Positions 30,185-41,333 of a stretch of 64,000 bases of DNA are shown piece after piece. Position 1 is the first letter of the stretch. Each line of letters begins with the position of its first letter. The position numbers and the translations under genes are program-made. Origin of the DNA: Doryteuthis pealeii. Taxonomy: Eukaryota > Mollusca > Cephalopoda > Myopsida > Loliginidae. The notes beneath the pieces were generated by a model that worked only from the letters and a program-made list of their open reading frames with translations, was not told the origin of the DNA and made no database searches. The stretch lies in NCBI GenBank assembly GCA_023376005.1, contig CM042157.1:65456036-65520035 (forward strand), given 5' to 3'.

Positions 30185-31200
30185 TAGGAATGATAATAGA
30201 AATGGATTAATAATTTTCACAGAAGATTGATGATTTTTAGAAAAGGATTGATTATTAATAGAAAAATAGTCTCATGTTACTGTGGATTTAAATTTAATAG
30301 AATGTGATTAATGATTAATAGAAAAAATACGCAAAAAGTGGATAATTTTTTGAAAAAGATTAATAATTCTAAGAAATGAAATAATAATTTTTAGAAAAGA
30401 ATTAATAATTCTTAGAAAGGATTAATAATTTTTAGAAAGGTATTACTATTTTTAGAAAGGGTTAACAATTTCTAGAGAAGTATTAATAATTTTTAGAAAG
30501 GGTTAACAATTTTTAGAAAGGATTAACAATTTTTAGAAAAGGATTAGTAATTTTTAGAAAAGTATTAATAATTTTAAGAAAAGGATTAATGATTTTTAGA
30601 AATGGATTAATAATTCTTAAAAAGGATTAATACTTTTTAGAAAAGTATTAATGATTTTTAGAAAGGATTCATAATTTCTAGAAAAGTATTTATAATTTTA
30701 AGAAAAGGATTAATGATTTTTAAAAATGGATTAATAATGCTTAAAAAGGATTAATACTTTTTAGAAAAGTATTAATGATTTTTAGAAAGGATTCATAATT
30801 TCTAGAAAAGTATTTATAATTTTAAGAAAAGGATTAATGATTTTTAGAAATGGATTAATAATTCTTAAAAAGGATTAATAATTTCTAGAAAAGTATTTAT
30901 AATTTTTAGAAAGGATTAATAATCTGTAGAAAGGTATTAATAATTCTTAGAAATGGATTCATAAATTTAGAAAAGTATTTGTAATTTTCAGAAAGGATTA
31001 ATAATTTTTAGAAAGTATTAATTTTTAGAAATTATTAATAATTTCTTATAATTTTTGAAAAAGGATTAATTAATAGAAAAAAATTGTTATACTGTTGTGG
31101 ATTAAAAATTACTAGAATTGGATTAATAATTAACAGGAAAAACTTACTCAAAATATGGATTAATAATCTTTAGAAATGATTTAATAATTTCTAGAAATTA
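30185..31200 (+). repeat. AT-rich minisatellite, copy B
   Basis: Expanded array of ATTAATAATTTTTAGAAAGG units. Blocks with AGTATTTATAATTTTAAGAA repeat with a period of about 120 bp (30660-30900), which accounts for the extra length over copy A. Confidence 0.85.
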
Positions 31201-31208
31201 AAGAATCC

Positions 31209-31442
31209 ATGGAAATGCTATACATACATCTGGTATTCGCCAGACAGAGAGGGAGTATATCTCCTTTTCACTACCGTTATAACATGGAGATTAATTTTAC
31301 ATCTGATGTGGAGCGCCAAATCTACTGTCAGCCCCCTACTTTACCGCACAGATCTAAGCTGTGCTACTCATGCACTGAGTTGGTGAGGGCCGGTATCGAA
31401 CCCGGAACCTTGTGGTTCTGATGCGGATGCTCTACATACTAG
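31209..31442 (-). mobile_element. SINE-2 antisense, copy B
   Basis: Counterpart of 3815-4045, with B box GGTTCGATACCGG on the minus strand. Confidence 0.75.
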
Positions 31443-31970
31443 GATTAATATACAGAGTTTATTATTTCAAACCAATCATATGGAAATCTGATCACACTGA
31501 TAAGATAAAGCAACAATTCTTCCAAGCCGTAGTTGTATCAGTGCTACTGTACGGCTGCACCACTAACGAAGCGCCTAGAGAATAAGTTAGATGGGAGTTG
31601 CACAGAATTGCTACACACTGACTTAAATAAATCGTGGAAACAGCAACCTACAAGAAAGCAGCTGTAAGGCCACTTTCCCCCTATCACAAAAACTATTCGA
31701 GTAAGACGAACAAGACATGCTGGGCACTGCCGGAGAAGCAGGAACGAACTCATTAGTGACGCTCTCCTGTGCATACATGCACATAGACGCACCTATGTGG
31801 GCCGTCTGGTAAGGACCTACATCGATCATCTCTGTGCGGATTCTTGATGCTGCATAAAAGACCTCCTGTGGGGGAGGGAGCGATGACTGATAGAGACGAT
31901 TGGCGAGAGAGAAAGAAAGAGAGAGAGAAAGAGAGAGAGTTATGGATATCCGACATGATGATGATGATTT
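31443..31970 (+). pseudogene. RTE-like LINE C-terminus and 3' tail, copy B
   Basis: Same broken polyprotein end as 4047-4580. Here the piece equivalent to TRHAGHCRRS is better kept, because the bases GGGCACTG lost in A are present. It ends in a GA-rich tract and a short (GAT)n tail at about 31955-31968. Confidence 0.75.
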
Positions 31971-32126
31971 CAAATTAACATTAAAATAATTACCTTGAGA
32001 AAATGCAACTCCTATGAGAAAATATAAAAATCCAGTTAGATGGAACATTGCGAAGATTTTCAATGAAATTTCACTTGGTGCAGAGAATTCTTTAGAGACA
32101 CGCTGGCATCTGAAATATATTGATAG

Positions 32127-32130
<4 letters not shown>

Positions 32131-32174
<44 letters not shown>
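32131..32174. repeat. (TA)n tract, empty site of the Penelope-like insertion
   Basis: Uninterrupted TA run directly before the mariner left end. In copy A the same place holds the 1.4-kb insert. Confidence 0.9.
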
Positions 32175-32178
<4 letters not shown>

Positions 32179-33029
32179 GTTCGGGATACATTTGACATAT
32201 TTATATTTGGTTATTTTTCTCCGTAGGTTGGAGGTATTGACGCACACTACGCATCATTTAAAAGCTTGGAATCTTCTTCATTCATATACGTAATGACAGA
32301 TAGAATGGATGACTGGAACCTACCTGAATCATGGAAGAGAATAACTTGTATCATGATGATCTGCACCGGCCATCAAAATAAGGAGATTATGGTTGCTGCA
32401 CACTGTAAAACAATCAGGCATGAACTCGAGAATTGCAATGGAGACTACGAGGCTGTGGCTATAATAAAGCAACATAACAGACGATCTGATTGCGTTCGTA
32501 CAGCAGAATTCCTCGAAAATCTACAGAAAAAAGTGTTGGAGGACCGTCAGATGCCTACGTGGAGTTGCTAAACATTGTAGTCAAGCCCTGGATAACATGG
32601 GTAGCCAATGGTAGACCATATGTATGGCAACAATATTCGACCCCCCCCCACCAGCCACACCTATGGGAAAAATAAAAAACACCAGTCCCAATGTTTGGCC
32701 TCCGTACTCCCCAGATCTTAACCCCATGGATTATTATGTATGTGGCGCCGTTGAGAAAGACATTAATCGCCGTGCCAGTATTACAAAAGCCCAGTTAATC
32801 GACAGAATTAAGGTAGTTTTGGAAACCGTTCTCAGGGAAACTGTAACATCAGCTTGCTCCAGGTTCCGGAGGAGGATTGAGGCTGTGATCGACGCTAATG
32901 GCGGTTATTTTGAATGAAACTTGTTGACAGTAGTGTAATTTCCGTGCCCGTTGAATTTCTTTACAATTGTAGTTACCAAGCACTTTTTTCTTTTTCCTTA
33001 TGAAACTGTCAAATTTCTCCCGAACACCA
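32175..33029 (+). mobile_element. Tc1/mariner-type element, internally deleted, copy B
   Basis: GGTGTTCGGGA ends in inverted orientation, TA on both sides (32173-32174 and 33030-33031). The internal deletion is the same as in copy A. Confidence 0.88.
32266..32917 (+). pseudogene. Mariner transposase, broken, copy B
   Basis: The N-terminal half is open to about codon 90, then a frameshift intervenes. The second catalytic Asp is replaced (WQQY instead of WQQD), and about 35 bp after it are lost. The third Asp (YSPDLNPMDYYV) and the C-terminus are intact in another frame. The first Asp block is absent, as in A. It is not functional. The shared large deletion shows that it predates the split of A and B. 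Confidence 0.85.
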
Positions 33030-33032
33030 TAT

Positions 33033-33267
33033 ATAGCCAAATCTCACTTTGTTTACAAAGTTTGAGAACTCTAGGTGAAGTTCATTTCCGCTTAGAAATA
33101 TAGCGATTAAATAGCCTGCTATACTTGGCGACTGACTGTGGATGTGTGGGTAAGAGGTTTGGCTAGCGTAAGTTCGTTCGGGTCTCGAACCCAGCCAGAG
33201 GCAGCTGCTAAAAATCGCATAACTATACTGATGAGAGGTGATACCTCGAAACACGTGTCTATAGTTT
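33033..33267 (+). other. Hammerhead-bearing repeat, copy B
   Basis: Counterpart of 7073-7310, followed by (CT)n(TA)n. Confidence 0.45.
33221..33266 (+). ncRNA. Type I hammerhead ribozyme, copy B
   Basis: AACTATA, CTGATGA (33228-33234), GAGGT-GAT-ACCTC, GAAA, CACGTG, TC (cleavage predicted after C33259), TATAGTT. No difference from the copy A motif. The surrounding sequence differs at a few places, so the motif is well kept. Confidence 0.85.
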
Positions 33268-33268
33268 A

Positions 33269-33322
<54 letters not shown>
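33268..33322. repeat. (CT)n(TA)n microsatellite
   Basis: Follows the hammerhead directly. Confidence 0.95.
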
Positions 33323-33326
<4 letters not shown>

Positions 33327-33340
33327 GATACTTGTGTTCC

Positions 33341-33475
33341 TTAATAACGGTCGTATAGACCGTTATCATCTTGCAACACCCCCTGGTTAAAAATGAGACT
33401 ATTCAAATCGTCCAAGATGACATGTAAAAGTGTAAATCTGGATTATCTGAGGTTGCTTATCCGCCGAATTCTTAT
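33341..33475 (+). repeat. Palindrome-headed repeat, single unit, copy B
   Basis: ATAACGGTC/GACCGTTAT head and the 130-bp body that is doubled in copy A. Confidence 0.7.
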
Positions 33476-33477
33476 TT

Positions 33478-33815
33478 CTCAGTTAAATAATGGGCCATTC
33501 CGTTTAAGCGGAGCTCAGCAAGCCCCTACCCCTTTTATCATATGTGAAAGAAAGCTGTGGCTGGGGTCTTATTGTCCTGGGTATGACGTTAAAATTCCTC
33601 TGATGGTAAAATTCCAGTTCTGGAGTATTCCTTCTCACCATCACTTCCTGGTCCACTCAGACATGTTACGGTCCCATTTATGGGTTAAATAGAAGAAAAA
33701 AAATGAGTTTAAAAAATTGAGTTTTAAAAAAATCAAGAATGATTAAAGCAAAATCTCTTCGGCATAAAATAATCCAACAAGGGTTGACATGCCGTAAAGT
33801 CCAACTAACCAACTT
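33478..33815 (-). mobile_element. Rep600 5' part, copy B
   Basis: Counterpart of 7683-8012. Confidence 0.65.
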
Positions 33816-33894
33816 AGCAAGAATGTTGCAAATGATTTTGATGGACTGGCTTTGTATTACAAATATTAGGCATTGAAAGATGGAGGATCTCGCA

Positions 33895-34235
33895 TGTAGG
33901 TTTATCGTCTTGGGAAACACTAAGTTCAAATCGTGTCGGCGACACTAGTTCAAATTCTGGACGATGCAGTTTGCATTTCACATAGCGCTAATACCTATGG
34001 GAAAGGTAAGCATCCAAATATCCCCGCAGCTATGGGTAAATAGCAGCGCAGATTAGGCTTTTTTAAACTTGGCACGGCAACCAATCTACAAGAGAAACTC
34101 TGAATTGTGTTAAACTCCGCTTAAAAATTGACATTCTGCCGTATCCTTCTGGAGTGGCGGGTTGAGTAAATAGTTTGTTTGTTTTGTTTTATGGCATATC
34201 AATCTTGGTGGGTTATGTAATGCCGACATCGTTTT
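33895..34235 (+). mobile_element. Diverged SINE-1 relative, copy B
   Basis: Counterpart of 8090-8410, followed by a Rep600 fragment (TTTATGGCATATCAATC). Confidence 0.6.
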
Positions 34236-34276
34236 GTAATAGATTCATTTCGATAGTTTGGTAGAAAAATGTATAT

Positions 34277-34278
34277 AC

Positions 34279-34344
<66 letters not shown>
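34277..34344. repeat. (TA)n microsatellite
   Basis: Long pure TA run. Confidence 0.95.
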
Positions 34345-34347
<3 letters not shown>

Positions 34348-35396
34348 CCTATGTTCAATTGTTCATATTTTTTAGTACAATCCTATTTCTTTTAGGAAAT
34401 GTAAAATCCTGGATGGTCTTATTTTCGTGAAAAGTTATTTCAAATTACTTACTTGGTAGTATTTAGTTTGCACTTGATCAAAGTCTACACACACTAACAG
34501 TATATGTTTCACAGTAAGTCTTTCCCAATGATTTCCCAGGTTGGGTCATAACTATACTCGGATACACAGGGAACACATGAGGAAGACCGGGGGATATAAC
34601 GGCCTTGTTTTACTCCAGAGGTCACTACAGCCCGATATATGAGCTGCTTCTTTGAGACGTCTTCTTTTCCAATGATTTCCCAGGTTGGGTCATTACTATA
34701 CTCGGATACACAGGGAACACCTGGGGGAGGCCGGAGGATACAGCAGCCGAAACGTTGTTAGGCCTATTCTTAACCAGCAAATGAATAACTGTATAAAGCA
34801 GTCCTATCCTTGTCTTTATTAACATTGGCCTTTTAACGTTTCACGAGGATACAGCGGCCGAAACGTAGTGTTTATACATACCACAATAAAGATGAGGAAA
34901 ACAACAACCAGAAACATCAAAATTATTCACATCAAGCCTCATCTAAAAAAAATTACAAACAAATGATAATGATATACTTACTGATTTGATGTACTTTCCA
35001 CTTAATTCAGAAATTTCTTCACAAAAATCCAATAGACACAGAATTCTTGTTATATTTTTTTAACAGCGAAGACACAATCTTATTAACCCTTGAGTAGGTT
35101 CAATTTTGTTTTTGTTTGTTTTTGGGTTTTTTTTAAATTGAATTTGCTAAACAAGACTTACTAACATGTCTCCTTAACCTGTGACATAAGTTATAGATCG
35201 CATAGTAATTTCTGTCACTATTAATCACAAAAAAATCGCATTAAAAAGCTCTAAAAACATATTTTGTCATATTTCGTTTTACTTGGATCTTAAAACACAT
35301 ACTTTAAATCAGGCATGTCAAACATGCGGCCCACGGGCTACATGCGGCCCCCAGGAAGCGCAAGCACAGCCCGCACGCAGACTTATACAGCGCTTT
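34345..35396. other. Spacer with internal direct repeat and empty SINE site, no gene
   Basis: Counterpart of 8481-9543. The single TACAGCGCTTT at 35386-35396 is the unoccupied target of the copy A SINE-1. Confidence 0.6.
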
Positions 35397-36380
35397 TACA
35401 GTTGTTACTGAATCATGAGTTGGATCCTCGCAGGATGCCCCATTAAAATCTCTATGTAAAAAGACTTTGCGTTGAACCGACCTTGGTGGGGCGTCAGTAA
35501 AAAAAAGTGCACAGACATTCTGAAAAAAAAAAATTATTGTCTCTTATTTGAAATATTAAATGCAAAAAAAAAATCCTTACTATTACTATTCATTTTTTTT
35601 TTTTTTAATTATCTTCGTGAATATCTTATTATAATGGAGATTGTGTGTTTTTCTGTCTGTAACCGAAACTATATTACTATTCAAGTCACAATTCCCTTAG
35701 CTATTTAGATCACATTCTCAATGATTTTATTTTTATTTAAACCTCAATTATCAATAAAATTGTTTTACATTATTAATACTGTTAACCATATCTACATACC
35801 AATAACATGCAATTATATTTATATGTACAACAAAATAGCGGTTTACAGTGTGAATGGGAAGGCTAATTTGCATATTGATATTAAAGATGTGATTTTAATA
35901 AATATGTGCTTAGTATTATTGATTTCTAATTGTTTGGTTTTATTGTTATGAATATAAGCAAACATTTCTTCAATGAATCTTAAATGAAATCCATTAACAA
36001 GAAAAAATAACTGTCATTTTATTCTTTACTTCCTCTTTTAACTAAATACTTATATTAGAAAAAATAACAATGAAAGACGAAAGTGATGGAAGAGTAAGTT
36101 TCAGTTGTTCTATTTTTCGGTTATACCCCCCTCTGTTTCAAATCTTTTTTATCTGCATTCTTATTTAGTTTCATTAGCCTTTCTAATTTAATATAATATA
36201 TTATTACATTAAAACTTAAATACTTGCACCCGGAGGGTGCATATATTTGCTAGTAAATCTAATTTTCATTATTATTGCTCAAAAATCAAGATCTGGTGAT
36301 AGTGAATGTGCATATATATTTATTTTCGTAGTTTCATCCGGAAATACATACACACTAACTCCCCTTTATATATGTATAGA
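35397..36380 (-). mobile_element. Helitron family 1, 3'-truncated, split by Helitron 2, copy B
   Basis: Same truncated element as 9859-10220. Its interior is interrupted at 35624-36253. The 5' end is TCTATACATATATAAAGGGG at 36380 on the minus strand, after host A. Confidence 0.7.
35624..36253 (+). mobile_element. Helitron family 2, complete, with empty site in copy A
   Basis: Begins TCTTATTATAATGGAGATTG and ends CTAG. It lies between A35623 and T36254, and copy A reads straight through at 10089/10090 with no target duplication. The 3' hairpin TGCACCC-GGA-GGGTGCA (36225-36241) is followed by eight bases and CTAG. At 630 bp it has no Rep/helicase frame and is non-autonomous. The two open frames of about 77 codons inside (35472-35951) are not conserved in other copies. 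Confidence 0.93.
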
Positions 36381-36481
36381 TTAAGGAGAATACTTTATAT
36401 AATCTTGAAGCGAATACTTTAAATAATCTTAAGAAGAATACTTTAAATGAACCTAGAAGCGGCTATCCGGCGAAGCCGGTA

Positions 36482-36600
36482 AAGAAGAAGAAAATGGGGT
36501 GATGGTTAGTAAGCTAGCCTTGCAGATCCATTACTACTTAATAGAGAGTTCGATTCTGGCTGGATGCCCCATAAAAATCTCCACAAAAAACCTTGTGTTA
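36482..36600 (+). mobile_element. SINE-3 unit, copy B
   Basis: Counterpart of 10320-10445. Confidence 0.55.
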
Positions 36601-36747
36601 ATCCGGCCTGGTTGGAAGGTACGATTTTTTATTTTATTTAATTGACATAAAATATAACGACATAGTAAGAACATTTAATTCAATAATTAATAATATTTGA
36701 AAAAAAAAAAGAAGATATAAACAAGGCGATTTGTTCAAGGGATATTG

Positions 36748-36970
36748 TTTATGGCTGTTAGGGACGCTAAAGAAAGTTGCTAAGGGCGCTGTTTACTGTT
36801 GCTAGAGACGCTAAGGTTGTTAGGGACGGTATGTTTATTAAGGATACTAGGGACACCAAGCAAGGTTTCTAAGGACGCTATTTGTGGTTGCTAAGGATGC
36901 TAGGGAAGGTTGCTAAGAAGATAAAGGAAGGTTGTTATGGACGCTATTTAATGTTGCTAGGGACTATTCA
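36748..36970 (+). repeat. Degenerate minisatellite GTTGCTAGGGACGCTA, copy B
   Basis: Imperfect units. Cleaner than copy A. Confidence 0.75.
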
Positions 36971-37392
36971 CTCTGGGCACACACACACACACACACATGG
37001 GTTAAACTAAGATCTAGGTAACTTAAACGCTTACAAGTATTTCAACACCCCCGCTCCGCACCAATGACCCACATACCTACACCCACTCAAGTCAATCCCA
37101 ACCCCGCCAAACATCAAAAACAGGCCGGGGAAGCAACATCCCTGTCTCCAGTAAATTCCAACCCTACCAATCAAGAGGGCTGCTGAAGTTTAAAGGCAGG
37201 GAAAGAAGTCAACACCCCTGATTCATAAAAACACTGGCGACCACAGTAGTCAACCAGTCTTTTAAAAATCCTTGTAAAAGATGGGTCATTCTCTCAAAAT
37301 ATTGGATGAAATAAAATGGAACTTGGTACATAACATCCAACTCAGTTTCTCATTTATTTCACACTTTACTCATGCTTCGCACTAAATCCAAT
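36971..37392. other. (CA)n and spacer, no gene
   Basis: Counterpart of 10831-11246. Confidence 0.45.
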
Positions 37393-37395
37393 ATA

Positions 37396-37434
<39 letters not shown>

Positions 37435-37437
<3 letters not shown>

Positions 37438-37917
37438 CAACTTATTATTTAGACATATTAGGTTAAAACGACGGAACAAAAAAAAAACATTAGTGAAGTC
37501 ATGTCTGTGTGTATTTGTCAATGAGTCTCGTGCACAAAAGAAAACAGGGACATTTCAACGGAAGAACTACAAAGATATTCACTCTTGATGTAATACTTTT
37601 TGTTTAAAGTTTTTTTAACAGTAAATTCGACACCACCGTTGCACCAGCTGCAAGTGACACAAATGTTTGATATCTCTTGAAAAATTGTAGTTCAAATTGT
37701 GTTTTTGGCTGGTTGACTAGGGAATATTTAAGACAGGACCTTTTAAGTGAATTGTTCATTTGGTACAAACAGGTGGACTGCATCAAGAAGGCATTAATCT
37801 CCTTCTTTCTGTAGACATGAAATCAGAAGCGAAGTCTTCAAGCAGCTTAAAAGCAAAATTATCTCCCCTTTTTATTCACAGGACTTTAGAAGATTTCTAG
37901 AGGCAATTCAACTTTTA
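37435..37917. other. Spacer, no gene
   Basis: Counterpart of 11591-12079. A 60-codon reverse frame at 37604-37786 is broken in copy A and is not supported. Confidence 0.5.
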
Positions 37918-38825
37918 TTGTTACTCACGGCACTCAGTGAAACTCTCCTGTGATTTTTTTGTTTAGGAAAAACTACACGAAGTAAGTAATCTATATCTTA
38001 ATATAGTAAATTCGCATGGATATATGACAGTATGATAATTTAATTAGTACAACGTTTGATATGTTTACTTAAGAGCTATTATAATAGTTCAATATGTAAA
38101 AATATAGTAATGAGAGTAATCTCACCTTGTTTGTTTCATTTTGAGGAAGCCGTATATCTTAGTCGGCATTTTCATTTCCTCGTAAATCTACAATGAAAAT
38201 ACAAATTTGTTCGAATCAATACAACTGCACGTTCTAACACGAAAATATCGTAAAATGTGTTCTTAATAACAATTAAGTTCATTTCAAATAATGCGCAAGC
38301 ACAATCAAGAAAGTGAAATAAACAAGGGGAGGTGACTCTCATTTATGTAGCTAATGTTCAGATTACAAGGGCATTATGGTTGGGAAAATCATATAGGTAC
38401 CCCATAACACCATGTTAATCTCAAATTCTCCGTGTATAATGTTCAATTATATGATTAGAATTCACCATTGAATTAAGTCTATTAACAAAAGAAAGATACT
38501 ATGTTGAAAAATAAAATATTTGATATATATAAAATGAATGATTTCGCCCTAATTATGTAGAGATTTATTGATTTATTGATCTCAACGGCAAGTCATCCCG
38601 TATAGGGTTATTTTATGACTTGAGGCCATTCAACTATTGCTACTCACGGCACCCAGTGAAACTCTCCTGTGATTTTTTTGGTTAGGAAAAACTACACGAA
38701 GTAAGTAATCTATATCTTAAAATAGTAAACTCGCAGTACGATAATTTAATTAGTACAACATTTGATATGTTTATTTAAGAGCTATAATGATTAGTTCAAT
38801 ATGTAAAAAATATAGTAAATAGAAT
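37918..38825 (+). repeat. DR-190 pair with spacer, copy B
   Basis: Two direct copies (37918-38110 and 38635-38825) that begin ACTCACGGCAC(T/C)CAGTGAAAC and end TTCAATATGTAAAAA. Confidence 0.7.
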
Positions 38826-38918
38826 ACTAATAGAACCTATTTGATATATACCAGTTTAGTGAGGAATCACCGTTCTTCAGATATCACCAATTAAACTTAA
38901 ATTTTTTTAAATGTATCA

Positions 38919-38920
<2 letters not shown>

Positions 38921-38958
<38 letters not shown>

Positions 38959-39110
38959 AAAAATCTAATGAGTCAGACGAACCTACTATTAGTTTCGCTT
39001 AATGCTCTTCAGGGCTAAGATCTGACTCTTATTATTTGCTCTACTTAGGTATTGAGCACTTTTTACTTATTAGCTATTCTCCTAGCGGTTATATGAATAT
39101 ATATATATCT
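38921..39110 (+). mobile_element. TA-flanked cassette with degenerate hammerhead and GTATTGAGCAC module (copy B only)
   Basis: After a (TA)n tract: CTAATGAGTCAGACGAAC, which is hammerhead-like with a damaged core, then TCAGGGCTAAGATCTGACTC and GCTCTACTTAGGTATTGAGC, closing in (TA)n. Copy A has another cassette here. Confidence 0.5.
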
Positions 39111-39129
39111 TATATACATATATATGCAT

Positions 39130-39323
39130 ATAAATTGTTTTTTTCTTTTGGCCAAATACTGTACCAATAGATTTTTTTTGTTGGTACGATTATCTTGGTC
39201 TTTTCTTTTTTTTCAAAAAAATTTGTTTCTCCCCGATTGATGTTTGGTAGTATATTTTTACAATCAAACTATTTGCTGGGTTTATTTCTCACCGCAAGGA
39301 TTTACCAACACGCTTGGTATATT

Positions 39324-39370
<47 letters not shown>

Positions 39371-39434
39371 TGATACATTTAAAACAATTTGAGTTTAATT
39401 GGTGATAACTGAAGAATGGTGACCCCTCACTAAA

Positions 39435-39482
<48 letters not shown>
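39130..39482. other. T-rich and (TA)n region, no gene
   Basis: T-rich block specific to copy B, followed by long TA tracts (39331-39369, 39440-39481). A 65-codon frame inside ends in translated TA repeats and is not credible. Confidence 0.5.
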
Positions 39483-39485
<3 letters not shown>

Positions 39486-39635
39486 TTCCGCTCTACTTAC
39501 GTATTGAGAACTTTATATTTGTTATAATGCTGAGTAACACTTACCCCAACCAAATATTGAGACCAACCTAATAATTTTGCCGGTAAGTCATTCCCTTTAC
39601 ATACTGTTGTAGGTGACTCACCTATGACCAGAACA
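39483..39635 (+). repeat. GTATTGAGCAC module, copy B
   Basis: Begins at the (TA)n edge with GTGTTCCGCTCTACTTACGT. Counterpart of 13430-13600. Confidence 0.65.
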
Positions 39636-39826
39636 ATGGACTTACCCAAAGGGTATATTTAGCAGAGCAAATCTACTCAAGTGAGAAGTAGCGAATGCAT
39701 GTCTTCGAGTTCGCTGGTACCAAGGAAACCCTCCTCATTTTGTACATTGATATATGTTGAATACATCTGTTCCTTACTTTTATCTCCGTGTTGAGTATTT
39801 ATTTGTTGACCTTTAAACAGGTCATA

Positions 39827-39827
<1 letters not shown>

Positions 39828-39898
<71 letters not shown>
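39828..39898. repeat. (CA)n(TA)n microsatellite
   Basis: CA run followed by TA run. Counterpart of 13790-13852. Confidence 0.95.
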
Positions 39899-39928
39899 CG
39901 ATTTTAATTCCTTAATCTGACAATAAAT

Positions 39929-39960
<32 letters not shown>

Positions 39961-39967
<7 letters not shown>

Positions 39968-40204
39968 AATAGGTACAAGTGATAACCTACTCGAGTTTCA
40001 CCATAAGGATCTTCAGGGTTAAATCCACTGAATTAATCGAGATACCGATTTATAGCAGTCGATTACACGTGTGTGTTCATTGCAATGAACACACACGTGT
40101 AATCGACTGCTATAAATCGGTATCTCGATTAATTCAGTGGATTTAACCCGGAAGATCCTTATGGTGAAACTCGAGAAGTTATCACTTGTACCTATTTTAT
40201 AATA
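39961..40204. mobile_element. Palindromic element with hammerhead arms, copy B
   Basis: Arms of about 121 bp meet between bases 40082 and 40083 (TTCATTGCAATGAA). (TA)n lies on the left and the GTATTGAGCAC module then (TA)n on the right. The left-arm hammerhead is intact. The right arm has CGGAAGA for CTGAAGA and has lost a base at the cleavage site. Confidence 0.8.
39983..40021 (-). ncRNA. Hammerhead ribozyme, left arm, copy B
   Basis: Minus strand: TAACC, CTGAAGA, TCCTTATGGT, GAAA, CTCGAG, TA, GGTTA. It has a complete core, self-complementary helix III and five-base stem I. Cleavage is predicted after GTA at 39988 (minus-strand reading). Confidence 0.7.
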
Positions 40205-40319
40205 AATTTGGTCTACTTACATATTGAGCACTTTGTATTTGTTATATCGCTGACTTACCCCCTTGAATTCTGAACCACCTAATCATCGTGACCATATTCA
40301 CCGGTGAGTCACCTGTTCC

Positions 40320-40322
<3 letters not shown>

Positions 40323-40367
<45 letters not shown>
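40323..40367. repeat. (TA)n microsatellite
   Basis: Pure TA run. Confidence 0.95.
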
Positions 40368-40374
<7 letters not shown>

Positions 40375-40458
40375 CCAGAGAGTCCCTTTAGCCGGTCGTA
40401 GCCCTAATACCTCGTAATCATCATCCTGTCACGGTGAGGAGGGGTTGGATTTTAGGGT

Positions 40459-40460
<2 letters not shown>

Positions 40461-40546
<86 letters not shown>
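40461..40546. repeat. (TA)n(TG)n microsatellite
   Basis: TA run followed by a TG run. Confidence 0.95.
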
Positions 40547-40547
<1 letters not shown>

Positions 40548-40553
40548 ACATAT

Positions 40554-40725
40554 AAGCTAAGCTTAGTAAATAACTATATACAAAATATTCCGCGTGGTGC
40601 AATGGTTTGCAAGCTAGATTAGCCTACCATTGTTAGTGAGTTCGATTCTCACTAGGTGCCCCATACTTCTGACCTTGAGCCACATCTAAGCTACGGTTAG
40701 TAAATAACTATATACAAAATATTCC
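40554..40725 (+). mobile_element. SINE-3 unit between 38-bp direct repeats, copy B
   Basis: Direct repeats at 40554-40591 and 40688-40725 differ at only two or three bases. The 96-bp unit between them has GCGTGGTGCAATGGTTTGC and GAGTTCGATTCTCAC. Confidence 0.7.
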
Positions 40726-40746
40726 TGCACACACATATATATATAA

Positions 40747-40886
40747 AAGGTGTGTCAAAAAGAATCGAGATTTTTTTGTACTTTTTGACATACCTTATAT
40801 TCTTAAAAGAAATAACATTCCATTCATTCTTCATTTCTTATCTTAGTAAATACAGCTTTAAACTTGCTACTTTTTTGACACACCTT
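40747..40886. mobile_element. MITE with AAGGTGTGTCAAAAAG ends, copy B
   Basis: 140 bp with inverted ends of 15-16 bp (right end TTTTTTGACACACCTT), TATA on the left. Confidence 0.7.
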
Positions 40887-40957
40887 GTATTCTGAAAAAA
40901 AAAAATGAATAAATAAATTAAATACTCATTGATAAACTTACGCAATTCCTGGGGGTA

Positions 40958-41007
<50 letters not shown>

Positions 41008-41009
41008 GC

Positions 41010-41223
41010 ACTAAAGTAGTTTCGGTTACAGACAGACACCGAATCTACATTATATCAATACAAATTCTAGCATAAAAACGTCTTCTGCAAATATACTGAT
41101 ATATATTGAGTCAATGAAAATTATTTCTACCAGCATATAAAACCAAAGAAAACAATATTTACCTACAAAATATTCCATCAAAACTTACATATATATAATT
41201 AAAAATCATAACAATATATATAC

Positions 41224-41298
<75 letters not shown>

Positions 41299-41333
41299 TG
41301 TTATAATTTGCTTGAAGCATTGTGTATATATTG
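41010..41333. other. TA/CA-rich region with a Helitron-2 scrap
   Basis: GTAGTTTCGGTTACAGACAG (near 41016) is a minus-strand Helitron 2 fragment. (TA)n and (CA)n tracts follow to 41293. No gene. Confidence 0.5.

Noticed and set aside
35472..35951. Two frames of about 77 codons in copy B
   Set aside because: They cross the edge and interior of the Helitron 2 insertion and are not kept in the copies at 55112 or 55458.
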